Positions 32,282 through 41,674 of a stretch of 64,000 bases of DNA are shown in pieces (the stretch's first letter is position 1; each line of letters starts with the position of its first letter). The notes under the pieces were generated by a model, which was not told the origin of the DNA, did not search any database, and worked only from the letters and a program-made list of their open reading frames with translations. The stretch comes from Haloarcula amylolytica JCM 13557. GTDB lineage: Archaea; Halobacteriota; Halobacteria; Halobacteriales; Haloarculaceae. The stretch is taken from the NCBI RefSeq assembly GCF_000336615.1, contig NZ_AOLW01000015.1:407263-471262 (forward strand), given 5' to 3'. Both the position numbers and the translations under genes were made by a program.

Positions 32282-33148
32282 TTAGCTTTCATCACCAGCG
32301 TCCGGCGCTCGAACAGTGATCACCGGCACCGGCGAGGTTCGGACCAGTTTCTCCGCGACGCTGCCCAGCAGGTAGCGGTCGATACCAGTGCGACCGTGAG
32401 TCCCGATGACCACGAGGTCGGCACCAGCCTCCTCGATGGCGTCGAGGATGGCCCGATACGGGACACCGTGCGTGATAGCTGTCTCGACGGTCTCGACTCC
32501 CATCCCGGAGAGCCGATCAGATGCATCCCCGACGGCATCCGTCGCGACAGACTCCAGTTCGTCGATGATAACGCTCGATCCGACATCGATGCCGAGTGAT
32601 CGCGTATCCACGACCGAGACGAGATGGACGGTGGCATCGGTCGCGCTTGCGAGCGTGCCCGTCGGTTCGATAGCTGCCTCCGCACCGCTACTGCCGTCGG
32701 TTGGGAGCAGAATGTCGTCGAACGAGACGGTTCCCGGCTCCGCGTCGGCTTTGACCGAGAGGACCGGTACGTCGGCGAGGCGGACGACCTTCTCGGTAAC
32801 GCTGCCGAGGAGGAAGCGCCGGACACCGGTGCGGCCGTGGGTCCCCATGACGATGAGGTCGATATCGGTCTCGTCGCCGTAGTCGAGAACCGCGTCGTGG
32901 ACGACTCCCTCGCGGACCGCGGCGGTGACGGACAGGCCTTCGGTGTCGACGTGGTCGGCCTGGGACTCGACGAAGGCTTCTGCTGGGGAGTCGCCGTCGT
33001 AGTCCCAGTCGTCCGTGGGGCCGTGTTCGTCGACGACCGAGAGGACGTGGACGGCTGCATCGTGAGTGTTGGCGAGCGTCGCGGCGACCTCGAACGCGCG
33101 CTCGGAACCGGGGCTTCCGTCGGTCGGAACGAGGATTCTGTCGAACAT
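32282..33148 (-). CDS. Tandem two-domain universal stress protein
   Basis: The protein has 288 residues. The two Usp domains begin MFDRILVPTDGSPGSERAFE (residue 1) and DDILLPTDGSSGAEAAI (about residue 147). They end in VMGTHGRTGVRRFLLGSVTE and VIGTHGRTGIDRYLLGSVAE, so both keep the ATP-binding Gly motif. Duplicated Usp proteins work as intramolecular dimers. The 62 bases to the preceding gene are non-coding. Confidence 0.93.
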   Translation of the reverse strand: MFDRILVPTDGSPGSERAFEVAATLANTHDAAVHVLSVVDEHGPTDDWDYDGDSPAEAFVESQADHVDTEGLSVTAAVREGVVHDAVLDYGDETDIDLIVMGTHGRTGVRRFLLGSVTEKVVRLADVPVLSVKADAEPGTVSFDDILLPTDGSSGAEAAIEPTGTLASATDATVHLVSVVDTRSLGIDVGSSVIIDELESVATDAVGDASDRLSGMGVETVETAITHGVPYRAILDAIEEAGADLVVIGTHGRTGIDRYLLGSVAEKLVRTSPVPVITVRAPDAGDES

Positions 33149-33273
33149 TGGGTGTCGCTATTCACCGCCGTCGGTGATAAAGTATCGTGGCTGGGACAGG
33201 AACGTGGGAGAGCACCACTGCGTCGCAGTGAGTCCAGAACAAAACCTATAACAATCGGATGCCAACATCCCCC

Positions 33274-33564
33274 ATGCGCGAGGCAAGTCGGACGACGCGC
33301 CAGCGCATCGCTGACCAACTACGCGACGAAGCGATGGCCGCCGGGACAATCGCGAACGAGTTCGAAATACAGACCAGCGACGCGCTCACGCACGTAGAGC
33401 ATATTTCGAAATCCCTGGAATCGACCGACGAACAGCTCCTCGTCGCGCCGCCGGAGTGCGAGGAGTGCGGCTTCACGGACTTCGACGACCTGACAAACCG
33501 ACCGAGCCGGTGTCCGGAGTGTAAATGCGAAGCGGTCTCGGAGCCGGCGTACCGGATCAGCTAA
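33274..33564 (+). CDS. ArsR-like winged-helix regulator with C-terminal zinc ribbon
   Basis: The protein has 96 residues from the ATG at 33274 (MREASRTTRQRIADQLRDEA). The N-terminal helix-turn-helix is visible as AGTIANEFEIQTSDALTHVE then HISKSL. The zinc ribbon is CEECGFTDFDDLTNRPSRCP followed by ECKCE. The layout matches small haloarchaeal HTH-zinc-ribbon regulators. CCTATAA at 33245-33251 lies about 26 nt upstream, so a leaderless start at 33274 is preferred over the in-frame ATG at 33259. Confidence 0.85.
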   Translation: MREASRTTRQRIADQLRDEAMAAGTIANEFEIQTSDALTHVEHISKSLESTDEQLLVAPPECEECGFTDFDDLTNRPSRCPECKCEAVSEPAYRIS

Positions 33565-33580
33565 CCGGTACGGAGTCCCG

Positions 33581-33680
33581 GAGAAGCCGATTCCAGCCGC
33601 TCAGTTCCCCGAGAAGCCGATTCCAGCCGCTCAGTTCCCCGAGAAGCCGATTCCAGCCGCTCAGTTCCCCGAGAAGCCGA
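33581..33680. repeat. 30-bp minisatellite, three identical units plus 10 bp
   Basis: Units GAGAAGCCGATTCCAGCCGC + TCAGTTCCCC occupy 33581-33610, 33611-33640 and 33641-33670 without mismatch. A fourth, partial unit (GAGAAGCCGA) follows at 33671-33680. The array begins inside the last codons and stop of the Rieske-type gene and continues downstream. Each unit repeats the coding end RIGFSGN-stop (partly), and the unit length is ten codons. Copy number is likely to vary by slippage. Confidence 0.92.
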
Positions 33681-34077
33681 TGCGACCGCGCGAAGAGAGG
33701 TCGTGGTCGCCGGACGGCCCCTGGTTTTCGAACTCGTAGCGCTCGTCGGTCAGGTAGACGACGCCGTCCTCGGTGGTAATCGAAACTTCCTCCAGAACCG
33801 CTCCCTCGCAAGGGCCGTAGTTGCACAACCCCGAATCGGATTCGAACGTCGCCCCGTGTTTCTCACACACCAGTTCCCCATTCCGAACAGTCGCCCCACT
33901 GCCTTTGTCGAGTCGGACGTCTGTCCAGTGTGGACAGTAGTTCTCGAACGCGACGACCGCGTCGGACAACTCGACGATAATCGCCTCCTTCGTGTCGAAG
34001 CCGTCGCGAACAGTGAACAGAAAGGTTCCGTCAGCGGGCACCTCGTCCAGCGCGACGATACGGCTGTCCTCGTCCAT
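33661..34077 (-). CDS. Rieske-type [2Fe-2S] protein (ferredoxin component-like)
   Basis: The protein has 138 residues from the ATG at 34077 (MDEDSRIVALDEVPADGTFL). The cluster ligands are CPHWTDVRLDKG (Cys, His) and CEKHGATFESDSG (Cys, His), with GLCNYGPCEGAVLEEV following. It resembles the small Rieske ferredoxins of dioxygenases or nitrite-reductase-type proteins. It is unrelated in context to the bc-complex Rieske. Its last seven residues, RIGFSGN, and the stop lie in the minisatellite. Earlier in-frame ATGs at 34086 and 34110 would extend it by 3 or 11 residues. Confidence 0.88.
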   Translation of the reverse strand: MDEDSRIVALDEVPADGTFLFTVRDGFDTKEAIIVELSDAVVAFENYCPHWTDVRLDKGSGATVRNGELVCEKHGATFESDSGLCNYGPCEGAVLEEVSITTEDGVVYLTDERYEFENQGPSGDHDLSSRGRIGFSGN

Positions 34078-34293
34078 ACTACGCATCCGTACGGACGTAA
34101 GCCGTTTCAAACCGCCGATCCCGGCGAGTAACCGCGTGAAGCGCCACGGCTACTCAGACGGAAACGGCACCGAGCAGTAAGAAGCGAGGCCAGAGGGCGG
34201 CCAAAGCTCTCGTGAAGTGAGCGGCCAGCGGTCACCGGCCAGGCTGTCGATTCAGTGTCAACTGTTATCGGGGGACGCTGCGAACGCGACGCC

Positions 34294-35352
34294 ATGGGAG
34301 ATGTCGTCATTTACGGCTCGTACGGCTACACCGGCAACCTCATCGCACAGGCGGCCATCGACCGGGGGTTAGAGCCCGTACTGGCCGGCCGGAACCGGGA
34401 CGAACTCTCGACGCAGGCGATCAAACTCGGCTGTGAGTCCGAAGTCGTCGGGCTGGATGAACCCAAAGTGCTCGACATGCTGCTCGACGACGCCGACGCC
34501 GTCGTCCACTGCGCCGGCCCGTTCAGCCGGACGTGGGAGCCGATGGTCGAGGCCTGCCTGCGAACCGGGACGCACTACCTGGACATCACCGGGGAGCTCG
34601 ACGTGTTTGAGGCCATCCACGAGCGGGACAGCGAAGCACGGGAGGCCGGGATCATGCTCCTGCCTGGTGTCGGTTTCGACGTGGTCCCGACGGACTGCCT
34701 CGCTGCACACCTCGCCGACCGGCTGCCCGACGCCGACACGCTGGCGCTGGCGTTTCACGCGGAGATGGGCGTCTCGAAGGGAACCGCGAAGACGATGGTC
34801 GAACACATCGACGCAGGCGGGGCGGTGCGCCGCGACGGCCGCATAGAGCGAGTGACCGTCGGGAGCGAATCGCGCGAGATAGACTTCGGCTGGGGACACG
34901 ATGGTACGAACACCGTCTCGATCCCGTGGGGCGACGTGTCGACGGCGTACCACACCACCGGCATACCGAACGTGACCGTGTACATGTCGATGCCGCCGTC
35001 GGCGGCCCGACAGCAGCGGTTTGCGGGGCTGTTCGCGCCCGTACTCGGTCTCCCACCGGTGAAAGCCGCGCTCAAGTGGGTCATCGAGCAGACGACCGAG
35101 GGACCCGACGCTGAAGAGCGCGCAAGTGTGCCCAGTTTCGTCTGGGGCGAAGCCAGAACTGACGACGGCGACCGCGTCGAGTCCCGACTGCGAGGGCCAC
35201 ACACCTACGACCTCACGGCGGCGACGGCCGTCGAAATCACCGAGCGGGTCCTTGACGGTGACGCGCCCGCCGGGTTCCAGACGCCCGCCGGCGCGTACGG
35301 TCCCGACCTGATTCTCGCTGTCGACGGTGTCGAACGCGAAGACGTGGTGTGA
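34294..35352 (+). CDS. Saccharopine dehydrogenase/trans-enoyl reductase-family NAD(P)-binding protein
   Basis: The protein has 352 residues from the ATG at 34294 (MGDVVIYGSYGYTGNLIAQA). VVIYGSYGYTGNLIAQ is the Rossmann loop, VLAGRNRDEL selects NADP, and VVHCAGPFSRTWEPMVEACL with GTHYLDITGE are family motifs. The C-terminal domain (RGPHTYDLTAATAVEITERV) resembles trans-acting enoyl reductases. The substrate is unknown; lipid or isoprenoid reduction is possible. Confidence 0.88.
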   Translation: MGDVVIYGSYGYTGNLIAQAAIDRGLEPVLAGRNRDELSTQAIKLGCESEVVGLDEPKVLDMLLDDADAVVHCAGPFSRTWEPMVEACLRTGTHYLDITGELDVFEAIHERDSEAREAGIMLLPGVGFDVVPTDCLAAHLADRLPDADTLALAFHAEMGVSKGTAKTMVEHIDAGGAVRRDGRIERVTVGSESREIDFGWGHDGTNTVSIPWGDVSTAYHTTGIPNVTVYMSMPPSAARQQRFAGLFAPVLGLPPVKAALKWVIEQTTEGPDAEERASVPSFVWGEARTDDGDRVESRLRGPHTYDLTAATAVEITERVLDGDAPAGFQTPAGAYGPDLILAVDGVEREDVV

Positions 35353-35511
35353 ACGGACTACTTCGAGGTTGGTGAGAAAGTCGGGTATCTATCACAAATA
35401 AAATAGGAACGTAGAAGTGTGTCTTTCGGGAGCCGGAAACGCGGTAGAAATAGTGACTTAGTCCCCGTATAATCTCCGTATTACTGTTCAGGTATACTCT
35501 ATTTCTGACAC

Positions 35512-35543
35512 ATAATAAATCTCATATACCAACTATTTATTAT
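35512..35543. repeat. AT-rich inverted repeat upstream of the amylase gene
   Basis: ATAATAAAT (35512-35520) and ATTTATTAT (35535-35543) form a perfect 9-bp inverted repeat with a 14-nt loop. It lies in a 258-bp non-coding stretch (35353-35611) much richer in AT than its surroundings. It could be an operator or promoter element for the amylase gene 69 nt downstream. Nothing else is evident in the gap. Confidence 0.5.
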
Positions 35544-35611
35544 GATGTAGAATCTCATCATCTTTTGCGGAAAAGCATGGTAGATAACATGAAACATACT
35601 TTCGAGAGCAG

Positions 35612-36913
35612 ATGAACCGAACCCGAATTACCGGCAGTAAGCAGGCGTCTCGGCGAACCGTTCTGAAAGGACTCGGAGCGCTCGGTGCCGCAGTATTCGG
35701 CACCGCCACATCGGTCGGCAGTAGCGCGGCTGTCGGCGATAGCGCGGTGTACCAGTACTACCACACAGACTGGACAGAAATCACAGCGACGCTAGAAACA
35801 GTCGCACAACAGGGCTACGACACGATTCAGGTCCCACCGGCCCAGCGGAGCCGCCTCGACCGGAGCCACCAAAACGGCGTCACCGACCCGCCACTGGGCT
35901 ATCAGCCCGTCGACCTGACGGATTTCAACAGCGTGTTCGGCACAGAGGCCGAGTACGAGGCGATGGTTCAGGAGGCCCACAATCAGGGCCTCGACGTCGT
36001 CGCCGACGCGGTCATCAACCACATGGCCGCAAACGACGACTTCCGGGGCGCACCGGGCATTACGTTCGAGGATCTCCCTCGATTCAGCGAACGCGATTTC
36101 CACCCGCAAGACGGCATTAACTACGACGACCCCGAGTCGGTCGAGGACGATTGGCTCGTCGGGCTGAAGGACCTGAAACAGGAGTCCGAGTACGTCCGCG
36201 GCGAGTTACAGACCTACGTCCAGAAGTACGCGGACCTCGGCGTCGACGGCATTCGCTGGGACGCCGCCAAACACGTCCCCGAGTCGTTTTTCGCTGACTA
36301 CGCGAACCAGTGGGCCGACGATCTCGATCTCTGGACAGTGGGTGAGGTGCTCGACGGCGATATCGGCGTCTGCCAGGGGTACGCCGACACGGGGATGTCC
36401 GTCACCGACTACCCGCTCTATTACACGATGAAAGAGGAGGCGTTCCACAGCGACGGCGACATGCAGGCGCTCGACGGCGCCGGCATGGTGAATCAGTCGC
36501 CGTTCCAGGCGTTTACCTTCGTCTCGAACCACGACAGCGGGCCGCCGGACTACGAGAAACTCGCATACGCCTACATCCTCACGTACGAGGGGTATCCACG
36601 CGTGTACAGCAACCGTATCAGCGTCGACGACGACGATATCCGGAACCTCCTCTGGATCCGGAACAACCTCGCGAGCGGCGGCTCACAGACCCGCCACGTC
36701 GACCAGGACCTGTACGTCTACGAACGAGAGGGGAACCTCCTCGTCGGCCTGAACCGTGCGAGCGGCCAGCGGAGCAAGTGGGTCCCCACGAGCTGGACGA
36801 ACCAGACACTCAACGATTACAGCGGCAACGCGGGCAATATCTCGACCAACGGCGATAGTTGGGTCCAGATCACCGTTCCCGCGACAAGTTGGGTCTGCTA
36901 CGCACCCGAGTAG
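35612..36913 (+). CDS. Secreted alpha-amylase (GH13) with Tat signal
   Basis: The protein has 433 residues. The N-terminal SRRTVLKGLGALGAAVFGTA is a twin-arginine signal. The GH13 regions are visible: DVVADAVINHM (region I), GIRWDAAKH (nucleophile Asp), TVGEVLDG (acid/base Glu) and FVSNHDSG (third Asp). A short beta-sandwich domain C follows (SGNAGNISTNGDSWVQITVP). It hydrolyses alpha-1,4-glucans outside the cell. No carbohydrate-binding module is present. AT-rich DNA upstream hints at a distinct regulatory region. Confidence 0.94.
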   Translation: MNRTRITGSKQASRRTVLKGLGALGAAVFGTATSVGSSAAVGDSAVYQYYHTDWTEITATLETVAQQGYDTIQVPPAQRSRLDRSHQNGVTDPPLGYQPVDLTDFNSVFGTEAEYEAMVQEAHNQGLDVVADAVINHMAANDDFRGAPGITFEDLPRFSERDFHPQDGINYDDPESVEDDWLVGLKDLKQESEYVRGELQTYVQKYADLGVDGIRWDAAKHVPESFFADYANQWADDLDLWTVGEVLDGDIGVCQGYADTGMSVTDYPLYYTMKEEAFHSDGDMQALDGAGMVNQSPFQAFTFVSNHDSGPPDYEKLAYAYILTYEGYPRVYSNRISVDDDDIRNLLWIRNNLASGGSQTRHVDQDLYVYEREGNLLVGLNRASGQRSKWVPTSWTNQTLNDYSGNAGNISTNGDSWVQITVPATSWVCYAPE

Positions 36914-36988
36914 ACCGCGGACGCGGACACCAGTCAGCTGGCACGCCAGCGACCAGCGCTGGCTCGCTTTCCACTACCTTCAGCGCGA

Positions 36989-37861
36989 TCAGTAGTACCG
37001 CTCCTCGATTCGCTCGTCGAACAGCCGCTGAAGGAGCTTCGTCATTGGCCCGCTCCCCACGGAGATACCGTCGACGGTCGCGATGGGGCGGATCTCCCAC
37101 GTCGAGTTTGTGAGAAACGCCTCGTCGGCGTCACGCAGGGCATCGAGCGAGTAGTGACCGGTCTCGACGGGGAACTCCTCGCCGCGAGCGATGTCCATTA
37201 CCACGTCGCGGGTGACCCCCGGCAGCAGGTCGAGGTCCGTACTCGGCGTCCGGAGGCCGTTGTCCGTGACGAAAAAGAGGTTGCTCGTCGCCCCTTCTGC
37301 AAGGTTCCCGTCCGTGTCCCGGATGAGACACTCGTCGGCTGGTTCACCGCCAGCGGCGGCTTTCCGGAGTTCGAGCCGACCGAGAATCCCGTTGAGGTAG
37401 TTGTGGGTCTTCGCGTCTGCCGGGACCGCCTCGCTCGGAATCCGCCGGGTCCGGACCGTCTGCACCGACGCCGGCTCGTCCCAGACGCGCTCGCCGTCGA
37501 GCCCGCCCCGCGGAAGTCCCTTGCAGATGACGACGACCGTCGGGTCAACATCGCTCCCCGGCGTGAGCTTCCCGGGCTGGACGCCCCGTGTGACCGACAG
37601 CCGGACGTACGCCTCGTCGAGGTCGTTGGCCGCGAGCGTCTCGTCGACGCGCTCACGGAGGTCATCGGGCACGGCGTCGGCGAACCCGAGCGTCTCGGCC
37701 GTCCGGTGGAGGCGGTCGCGGTGGGCCTCCCACTTGAACGGGTCGCCGCCGTATGCCCGGAGCGTCTCGAACGCCGCGTCGCCGTACATGAACCCGCGGT
37801 CGCGCACCGACACCGTCGCCTCGTCTTCGGGGACGAGCGCCCCGTCTACGTGGTATTGCAT
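36989..37861 (-). CDS. pabC: Class IV aminotransferase, aminodeoxychorismate lyase-like
   Basis: The protein has 290 residues from the ATG at 37861 ([20 protein letters not shown]). VRDRGFMYGDAAFETLRAYG is the conserved N-terminal block. The PLP Lys lies in DAKTHNYLNGILGR, and EGATSNLFFV and NSTWEIRPI are family motifs. The start overlaps pabA by 16 nt in an operon pabB-pabA-pabC. This context favours 4-amino-4-deoxychorismate lyase over branched-chain aminotransferase. Confidence 0.88.
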   Translation of the reverse strand: MQYHVDGALVPEDEATVSVRDRGFMYGDAAFETLRAYGGDPFKWEAHRDRLHRTAETLGFADAVPDDLRERVDETLAANDLDEAYVRLSVTRGVQPGKLTPGSDVDPTVVVICKGLPRGGLDGERVWDEPASVQTVRTRRIPSEAVPADAKTHNYLNGILGRLELRKAAAGGEPADECLIRDTDGNLAEGATSNLFFVTDNGLRTPSTDLDLLPGVTRDVVMDIARGEEFPVETGHYSLDALRDADEAFLTNSTWEIRPIATVDGISVGSGPMTKLLQRLFDERIEERYY

Positions 37862-38559
37862 AGCAGGCAGAAGTTCTCGATCATGGTCTTGCCGTGGTCG
37901 GTCAGAATACTCTCGGGATGGAACTGGACGCCGATGTGCGGGCGGTTGCTGTGGCGGACGCCCATGACGACCTGGGACTCGTCCGTGCCGTCGGCGGTGG
38001 CAGGTTCGGACGAGTCTGGCGTCGCAGCGGTGTTCGTGGAGCCGTCTTCGTTGACGGTGTACGCCGTCTCGATCAATACGTCGGGGAGGTTCTCGCGGTC
38101 GACCGCTAGCGAGTGGTAGCGGCCGACTTCGAACGGGTCCGGAATGTCTTCGAACACGCCGGTGCCGTCGTGGGTAACCGACGAGGACTTGCCGTGGACG
38201 ACCGCCTCGGCGTGGCCGACGGGTGCGCCGTTGGCCGCACACAGCGCCTGATGGCCGAGACAGACCCCCAGCGTCGGATATTCCAGTTCCTCGAATATCG
38301 GTATCGAGACGCCCGCCTCCTCGGGCGTCCCCGGCCCCGGCGAGACGACGATGCCGTCGGGGTCCAGTTCGCGGATATCCTCGACGTCGATGGCGTCGTT
38401 GCGCCGGACGACCACGTCGTCCTCGGTTCCGCCGAGTCGGATGACCACTTCGCCGACGTACTGGACGAGGTTGTACGCGAACGAATCGTAGTTGTCGACG
38501 ACCAGGACGGTGGGGGCGGGCGCGTCGGGGTCGCCGGTTGTCGTACCAGCTCCGCTCAT
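37846..38559 (-). CDS. pabA: Glutamine amidotransferase subunit (aminodeoxychorismate/anthranilate synthase II)
   Basis: The protein has 237 residues starting [20 protein letters not shown]. The triad is clear: [14 protein letters not shown] (Cys), and VQFHPES (His and Glu) near the C terminus. [20 protein letters not shown] is the usual first strand. A Ser/Thr/Glu-rich insert of about 20 residues precedes VMGVRHSN. It supplies ammonia to the adjacent synthase subunit. Overlaps of 4 nt with pabB and 16 nt with pabC indicate one transcript. Confidence 0.92.
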   Translation of the reverse strand: MSGAGTTTGDPDAPAPTVLVVDNYDSFAYNLVQYVGEVVIRLGGTEDDVVVRRNDAIDVEDIRELDPDGIVVSPGPGTPEEAGVSIPIFEELEYPTLGVCLGHQALCAANGAPVGHAEAVVHGKSSSVTHDGTGVFEDIPDPFEVGRYHSLAVDRENLPDVLIETAYTVNEDGSTNTAATPDSSEPATADGTDESQVVMGVRHSNRPHIGVQFHPESILTDHGKTMIENFCLLCNTT

Positions 38560-40025
38560 TGCTGGTCCTCCATCGCCAGGTCGACGCGCCGCCCCAGGGC
38601 CTCGTCGACGGCGTTGACGAGCGCGCGGCCCTTGTCCAGCGTCTCCTGGAACTCGCTGTCCGGGTCCGAGTCGTGAACGATGCCCGCACCGACGCGGAGG
38701 TGGTACTCCTCGGCGTATCGGACCAGGGTCCTGATGACGATGTTCAGCGTCGCCCGGCCGTCGAAGCCGAACAGGCCGATAGAGCCGGTGTACGGCCCCC
38801 GTCGCGTGGCCTCCACCTCGTCGATGATCTCCATCGTCCGGGGTTTGGGCGCGCCGGTGATGGTGCCGCCGGGGAACACCGCGGCGATAGCGTCCTGCAG
38901 AGACGCGCCGTCGCGGAGTCGGCCCTCGACGACCGAGACGAGGTGCATCACCTCTGAATAGCGGTCGATGCGCCGGTAGTCCGACACCTCGACGCTCCCG
39001 AATTTGCTCACTTTCCCGAGGTCGTTTCGCTCCAGGTCGACCAGCATGGCGTGTTCGGCCCGCTCCTTCGCGTCGTCGAGCAGGTCCGCCTCCAGTCGGT
39101 CGTCGGCCTCGGGTGTTTCACCCCGCGGGCGGGTGCCGGCGATGGGTTCGGTTTCGATCCGGTCGCCGTCGCGGCGCAAGAGGAGTTCCGGGCTCGCGCT
39201 AACGAGGTCGACGCCGGGGAACTCGAGCAGGGCGGAGTACGGTGCCGGGTTCACAGTTCGAAGTGCGTCGAAGGCCTCGACCGGATGGACCGCGGCGGGT
39301 GCGCGGAGGCGCTGTGAGACGTTCGCCTGGAACGTGTCGCCCTCGCGGATGTACTGCTTGACCGTCCGGACCCGCTCGGCGAACTCCTCGCGCGTGCAGT
39401 CGCTCTCGAACGTGGCTTCGTCGGCCTCGACCGGCGGGGCCTCGACGGCGGGGTCGCCCTGTTCGGCCGCCCGAGCAAGGTCCAGCGCGTGTTGCTTCCC
39501 GAACTCGTAGGCCAGTTCTGGCGTCTCGAAGTCGCCGACCCGCGGGCAGGCCGTCACGCGCAGCGTCACCGACTCACCGCGGGGCTCCTCCCAGGCGGCG
39601 AAGCGGTCGTAACGAGCCACCTGCAGGTTCGGGAGGGCGCGGTCGGCGTCGGCGCTGTCGGGCAGTGACTCCAGTTCCCGCGCCACGTCGTAGGAGAGCC
39701 ACCCGACGACTCCGCAGGGATACGGTACGTCACAGTCGCCGCGGACCAGTCGCTCGCCGTCGAGGAACTCGGTCAGCGCGGCGAGAGTCCCGCCTTCCCT
39801 CGGATCGACCTCGCGGAAATCCGCCGGGGCCGTCCCGAAGTAGCCCCACCCCGACTGGCCGCCGGTGGTCGCCAGATACACGCCGCCGGTCTCGTCGCGC
39901 GCCCGGCGATAGGCGAGAAACGGGTCATCAACGTCCACGCGAACCTCGACAGGGACGCGTGCCTCCGGGGGCGCGTCGGCTGCGAGGTCGGTGAACGCAG
40001 TCCGGTCGGTTTCGACCGATTGCAT
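38556..40025 (-). CDS. pabB: Chorismate-binding synthase component I (PabB/TrpE type)
   Basis: The protein has 489 residues starting [20 protein letters not shown]. The catalytic domain includes [56 protein letters not shown] and [15 protein letters not shown], all chorismate and Mg contacts. The diagnostic motif reads PIAGTRPRG, as in anthranilate synthase, not the PIKGT typical of many PabB enzymes. The pabC neighbour argues for aminodeoxychorismate synthase. The function is therefore open between folate and tryptophan routes, with PabB preferred on context. Confidence 0.87.
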   Translation of the reverse strand: MQSVETDRTAFTDLAADAPPEARVPVEVRVDVDDPFLAYRRARDETGGVYLATTGGQSGWGYFGTAPADFREVDPREGGTLAALTEFLDGERLVRGDCDVPYPCGVVGWLSYDVARELESLPDSADADRALPNLQVARYDRFAAWEEPRGESVTLRVTACPRVGDFETPELAYEFGKQHALDLARAAEQGDPAVEAPPVEADEATFESDCTREEFAERVRTVKQYIREGDTFQANVSQRLRAPAAVHPVEAFDALRTVNPAPYSALLEFPGVDLVSASPELLLRRDGDRIETEPIAGTRPRGETPEADDRLEADLLDDAKERAEHAMLVDLERNDLGKVSKFGSVEVSDYRRIDRYSEVMHLVSVVEGRLRDGASLQDAIAAVFPGGTITGAPKPRTMEIIDEVEATRRGPYTGSIGLFGFDGRATLNIVIRTLVRYAEEYHLRVGAGIVHDSDPDSEFQETLDKGRALVNAVDEALGRRVDLAMEDQQ

Positions 40026-40095
40026 TACCGAACGAAAACAGTGCGGCGACTAATTCCCTTGCGGTTCGGCGCACAGAGATGGGGCGTAAACGCTC

Positions 40096-40713
40096 TCAGA
40101 ACTCTTCGGCCCGCTCGACCCAGCCCGAAACGCGGCTCTCTGAGAGGTCCGTGTCCGCGGCGATGTCTGCTGCATCCCCGCTGGCCAGTTCGCCCACCGT
40201 CTCGATACCGATCTCGGCGAGTCGGTCGGCGTAGGCGGGGCCGATGCCCTTGATATCCGTAACGGGCGCAGTGCTTCCATCATCGTCGGCCTCAGCCGAT
40301 TCTTCGTCGGATTCGGCTGGCTCCTCATCAGCCTCGGTCGAGTCCTCACTAGCGGTGGCCGCCGAATCGCTGTCCTCGTCGTCGCCCGCCGTTTCTGGTT
40401 CGGCCTTTGTGGTAGAGTCATCAGTCGCAGATGCCGATTCGTCGTCGGTCGCAGTCGGTGACGCCGCGGTCTCCGACTCGTCCGTCTGAACGGACGTCGT
40501 ACTCCCGTCCCCTGATTCGGCACCAGCCCCGTCCGCGGTATCGGATGTGTGGGTCTCGGTAGTCGTCGCGGTGTTCGTCCCCTTCACAGCGTCTTCGTCT
40601 TCAGTAGAGGGCTCTCGCTCGACGGTCACGTCCACGTCGCGATTGGTTCCCGACGCGGATGACCCAGTCCCGTCAAGCCCGAGGGCGGATTTCAATTTCT
40701 GAAGCAGACCCAT
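40096..40713 (-). CDS. Low-complexity acidic protein with C-terminal helix-hairpin-helix domain
   Basis: The protein has 205 residues starting MGLLQKLKSALGLDGTGSSA. Residues 20-145 are Ser/Thr/Glu/Asp-rich low complexity. The last 55 residues are a helix-hairpin-helix: VTDIKGIGPAYADRLAEIGI then ETVGELASGDAADIAADTDL, the pattern found in DNA- or protein-binding tails. The long disordered acidic linker suits a tether in high salt. Function unknown. Confidence 0.8.
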   Translation of the reverse strand: MGLLQKLKSALGLDGTGSSASGTNRDVDVTVEREPSTEDEDAVKGTNTATTTETHTSDTADGAGAESGDGSTTSVQTDESETAASPTATDDESASATDDSTTKAEPETAGDDEDSDSAATASEDSTEADEEPAESDEESAEADDDGSTAPVTDIKGIGPAYADRLAEIGIETVGELASGDAADIAADTDLSESRVSGWVERAEEF

Positions 40714-40763
40714 ACATGAACGTATTTATCCCCCACACAAATCTCTTGCTGGTGACCGCTCCG

Positions 40764-41561
40764 CTACAGGTGTTCGCGCAACTGGTCGTTCATCCGGTCC
40801 ACGGGCGCGTCTTCGCCAGTCCAGCGTTCAAACGCTTCGACCCCCTGATACAGGAGCATCCACGCGCCGTCGACTGTCGTCGCGCCCGCGGCCGCCGCGT
40901 CCTGTAACAGACGGGTCTCGATTGGCGTGTACACCGCATCGAGCACCGCGATGTCGCTGTGCAGCGCATCGGCGGGGACCGGCGTCTCGTCTTCCTCCAT
41001 GCCCACGCTGGTGCAGTTGACGAGGATGTCGGCGTCCGCGAGCAGGTCGGGGAGCGAGTCGAGGCCGTGGCCGGTTGCGGCCGGGACCTCGTCGGCGAGC
41101 GCGTCTGCTTTCGATTCGGTGCGGTTGGCGACTCGCACCGACAGCCCCTCGTCGGCGAGGCCGAATGCGACAGCCCGGCCCGCGCCGCCGGCCCCGACGA
41201 CGACAGCCGTGCCGGACAGCGACACGTCGTGGTGGGCCAGCGCCCGGACCGCCCCAACCGCGTCGGTGTTGTAGCCCGTCGGCGTGTCGCCGCTGAAATC
41301 GACGGTGTTGACCGCGCCGATGCGCTCGGCGAGCGGCGCGGGGTCGACGGCGTCTAGCACGTCCTGTTTGAACGGGATAGTGACGTTGAGGCCGTCGATC
41401 CCGAGCGTCTCCGCCGCTTCGATGGCTTCGGCACCGGCGTCGGCCGCCGGCTCGAACGTGACGTATCGCGCGTCAAGCCCCAGTGCCTCGTAGCCCGCCT
41501 CGTGCATCGGCGGCGACAGCGAGTGCCCGACCGGGTTTCCGATGAGTCCGTAAACGTCCAT
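40764..41561 (-). CDS. aroE: Shikimate dehydrogenase
   Basis: The protein has 265 residues from the ATG at 41561 ([20 protein letters not shown]). [17 protein letters not shown] and [11 protein letters not shown] (catalytic Lys) bind shikimate. Asp lies in [11 protein letters not shown], and [18 protein letters not shown] binds NADP. It catalyses the step before the aroK product in this window. An in-frame upstream extension begins further out but lacks family similarity. Confidence 0.94.
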   Translation of the reverse strand: MDVYGLIGNPVGHSLSPPMHEAGYEALGLDARYVTFEPAADAGAEAIEAAETLGIDGLNVTIPFKQDVLDAVDPAPLAERIGAVNTVDFSGDTPTGYNTDAVGAVRALAHHDVSLSGTAVVVGAGGAGRAVAFGLADEGLSVRVANRTESKADALADEVPAATGHGLDSLPDLLADADILVNCTSVGMEEDETPVPADALHSDIAVLDAVYTPIETRLLQDAAAAGATTVDGAWMLLYQGVEAFERWTGEDAPVDRMNDQLREHL

Positions 41562-41674
41562 ACCAACGCCAGCGCGCGCCGGTCGTATGAACGCCACGCT
41601 CTCACGCAAGTGGTCAGGGTACTCAGTCGACACTTTCGCAAGCTTTTCAGCCGGACCCGGTTACGTTTGAGCTA

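Noticed and set aside
33581-33680. CRISPR array
   Set aside because: Units are contiguous without spacers, so this is a minisatellite.
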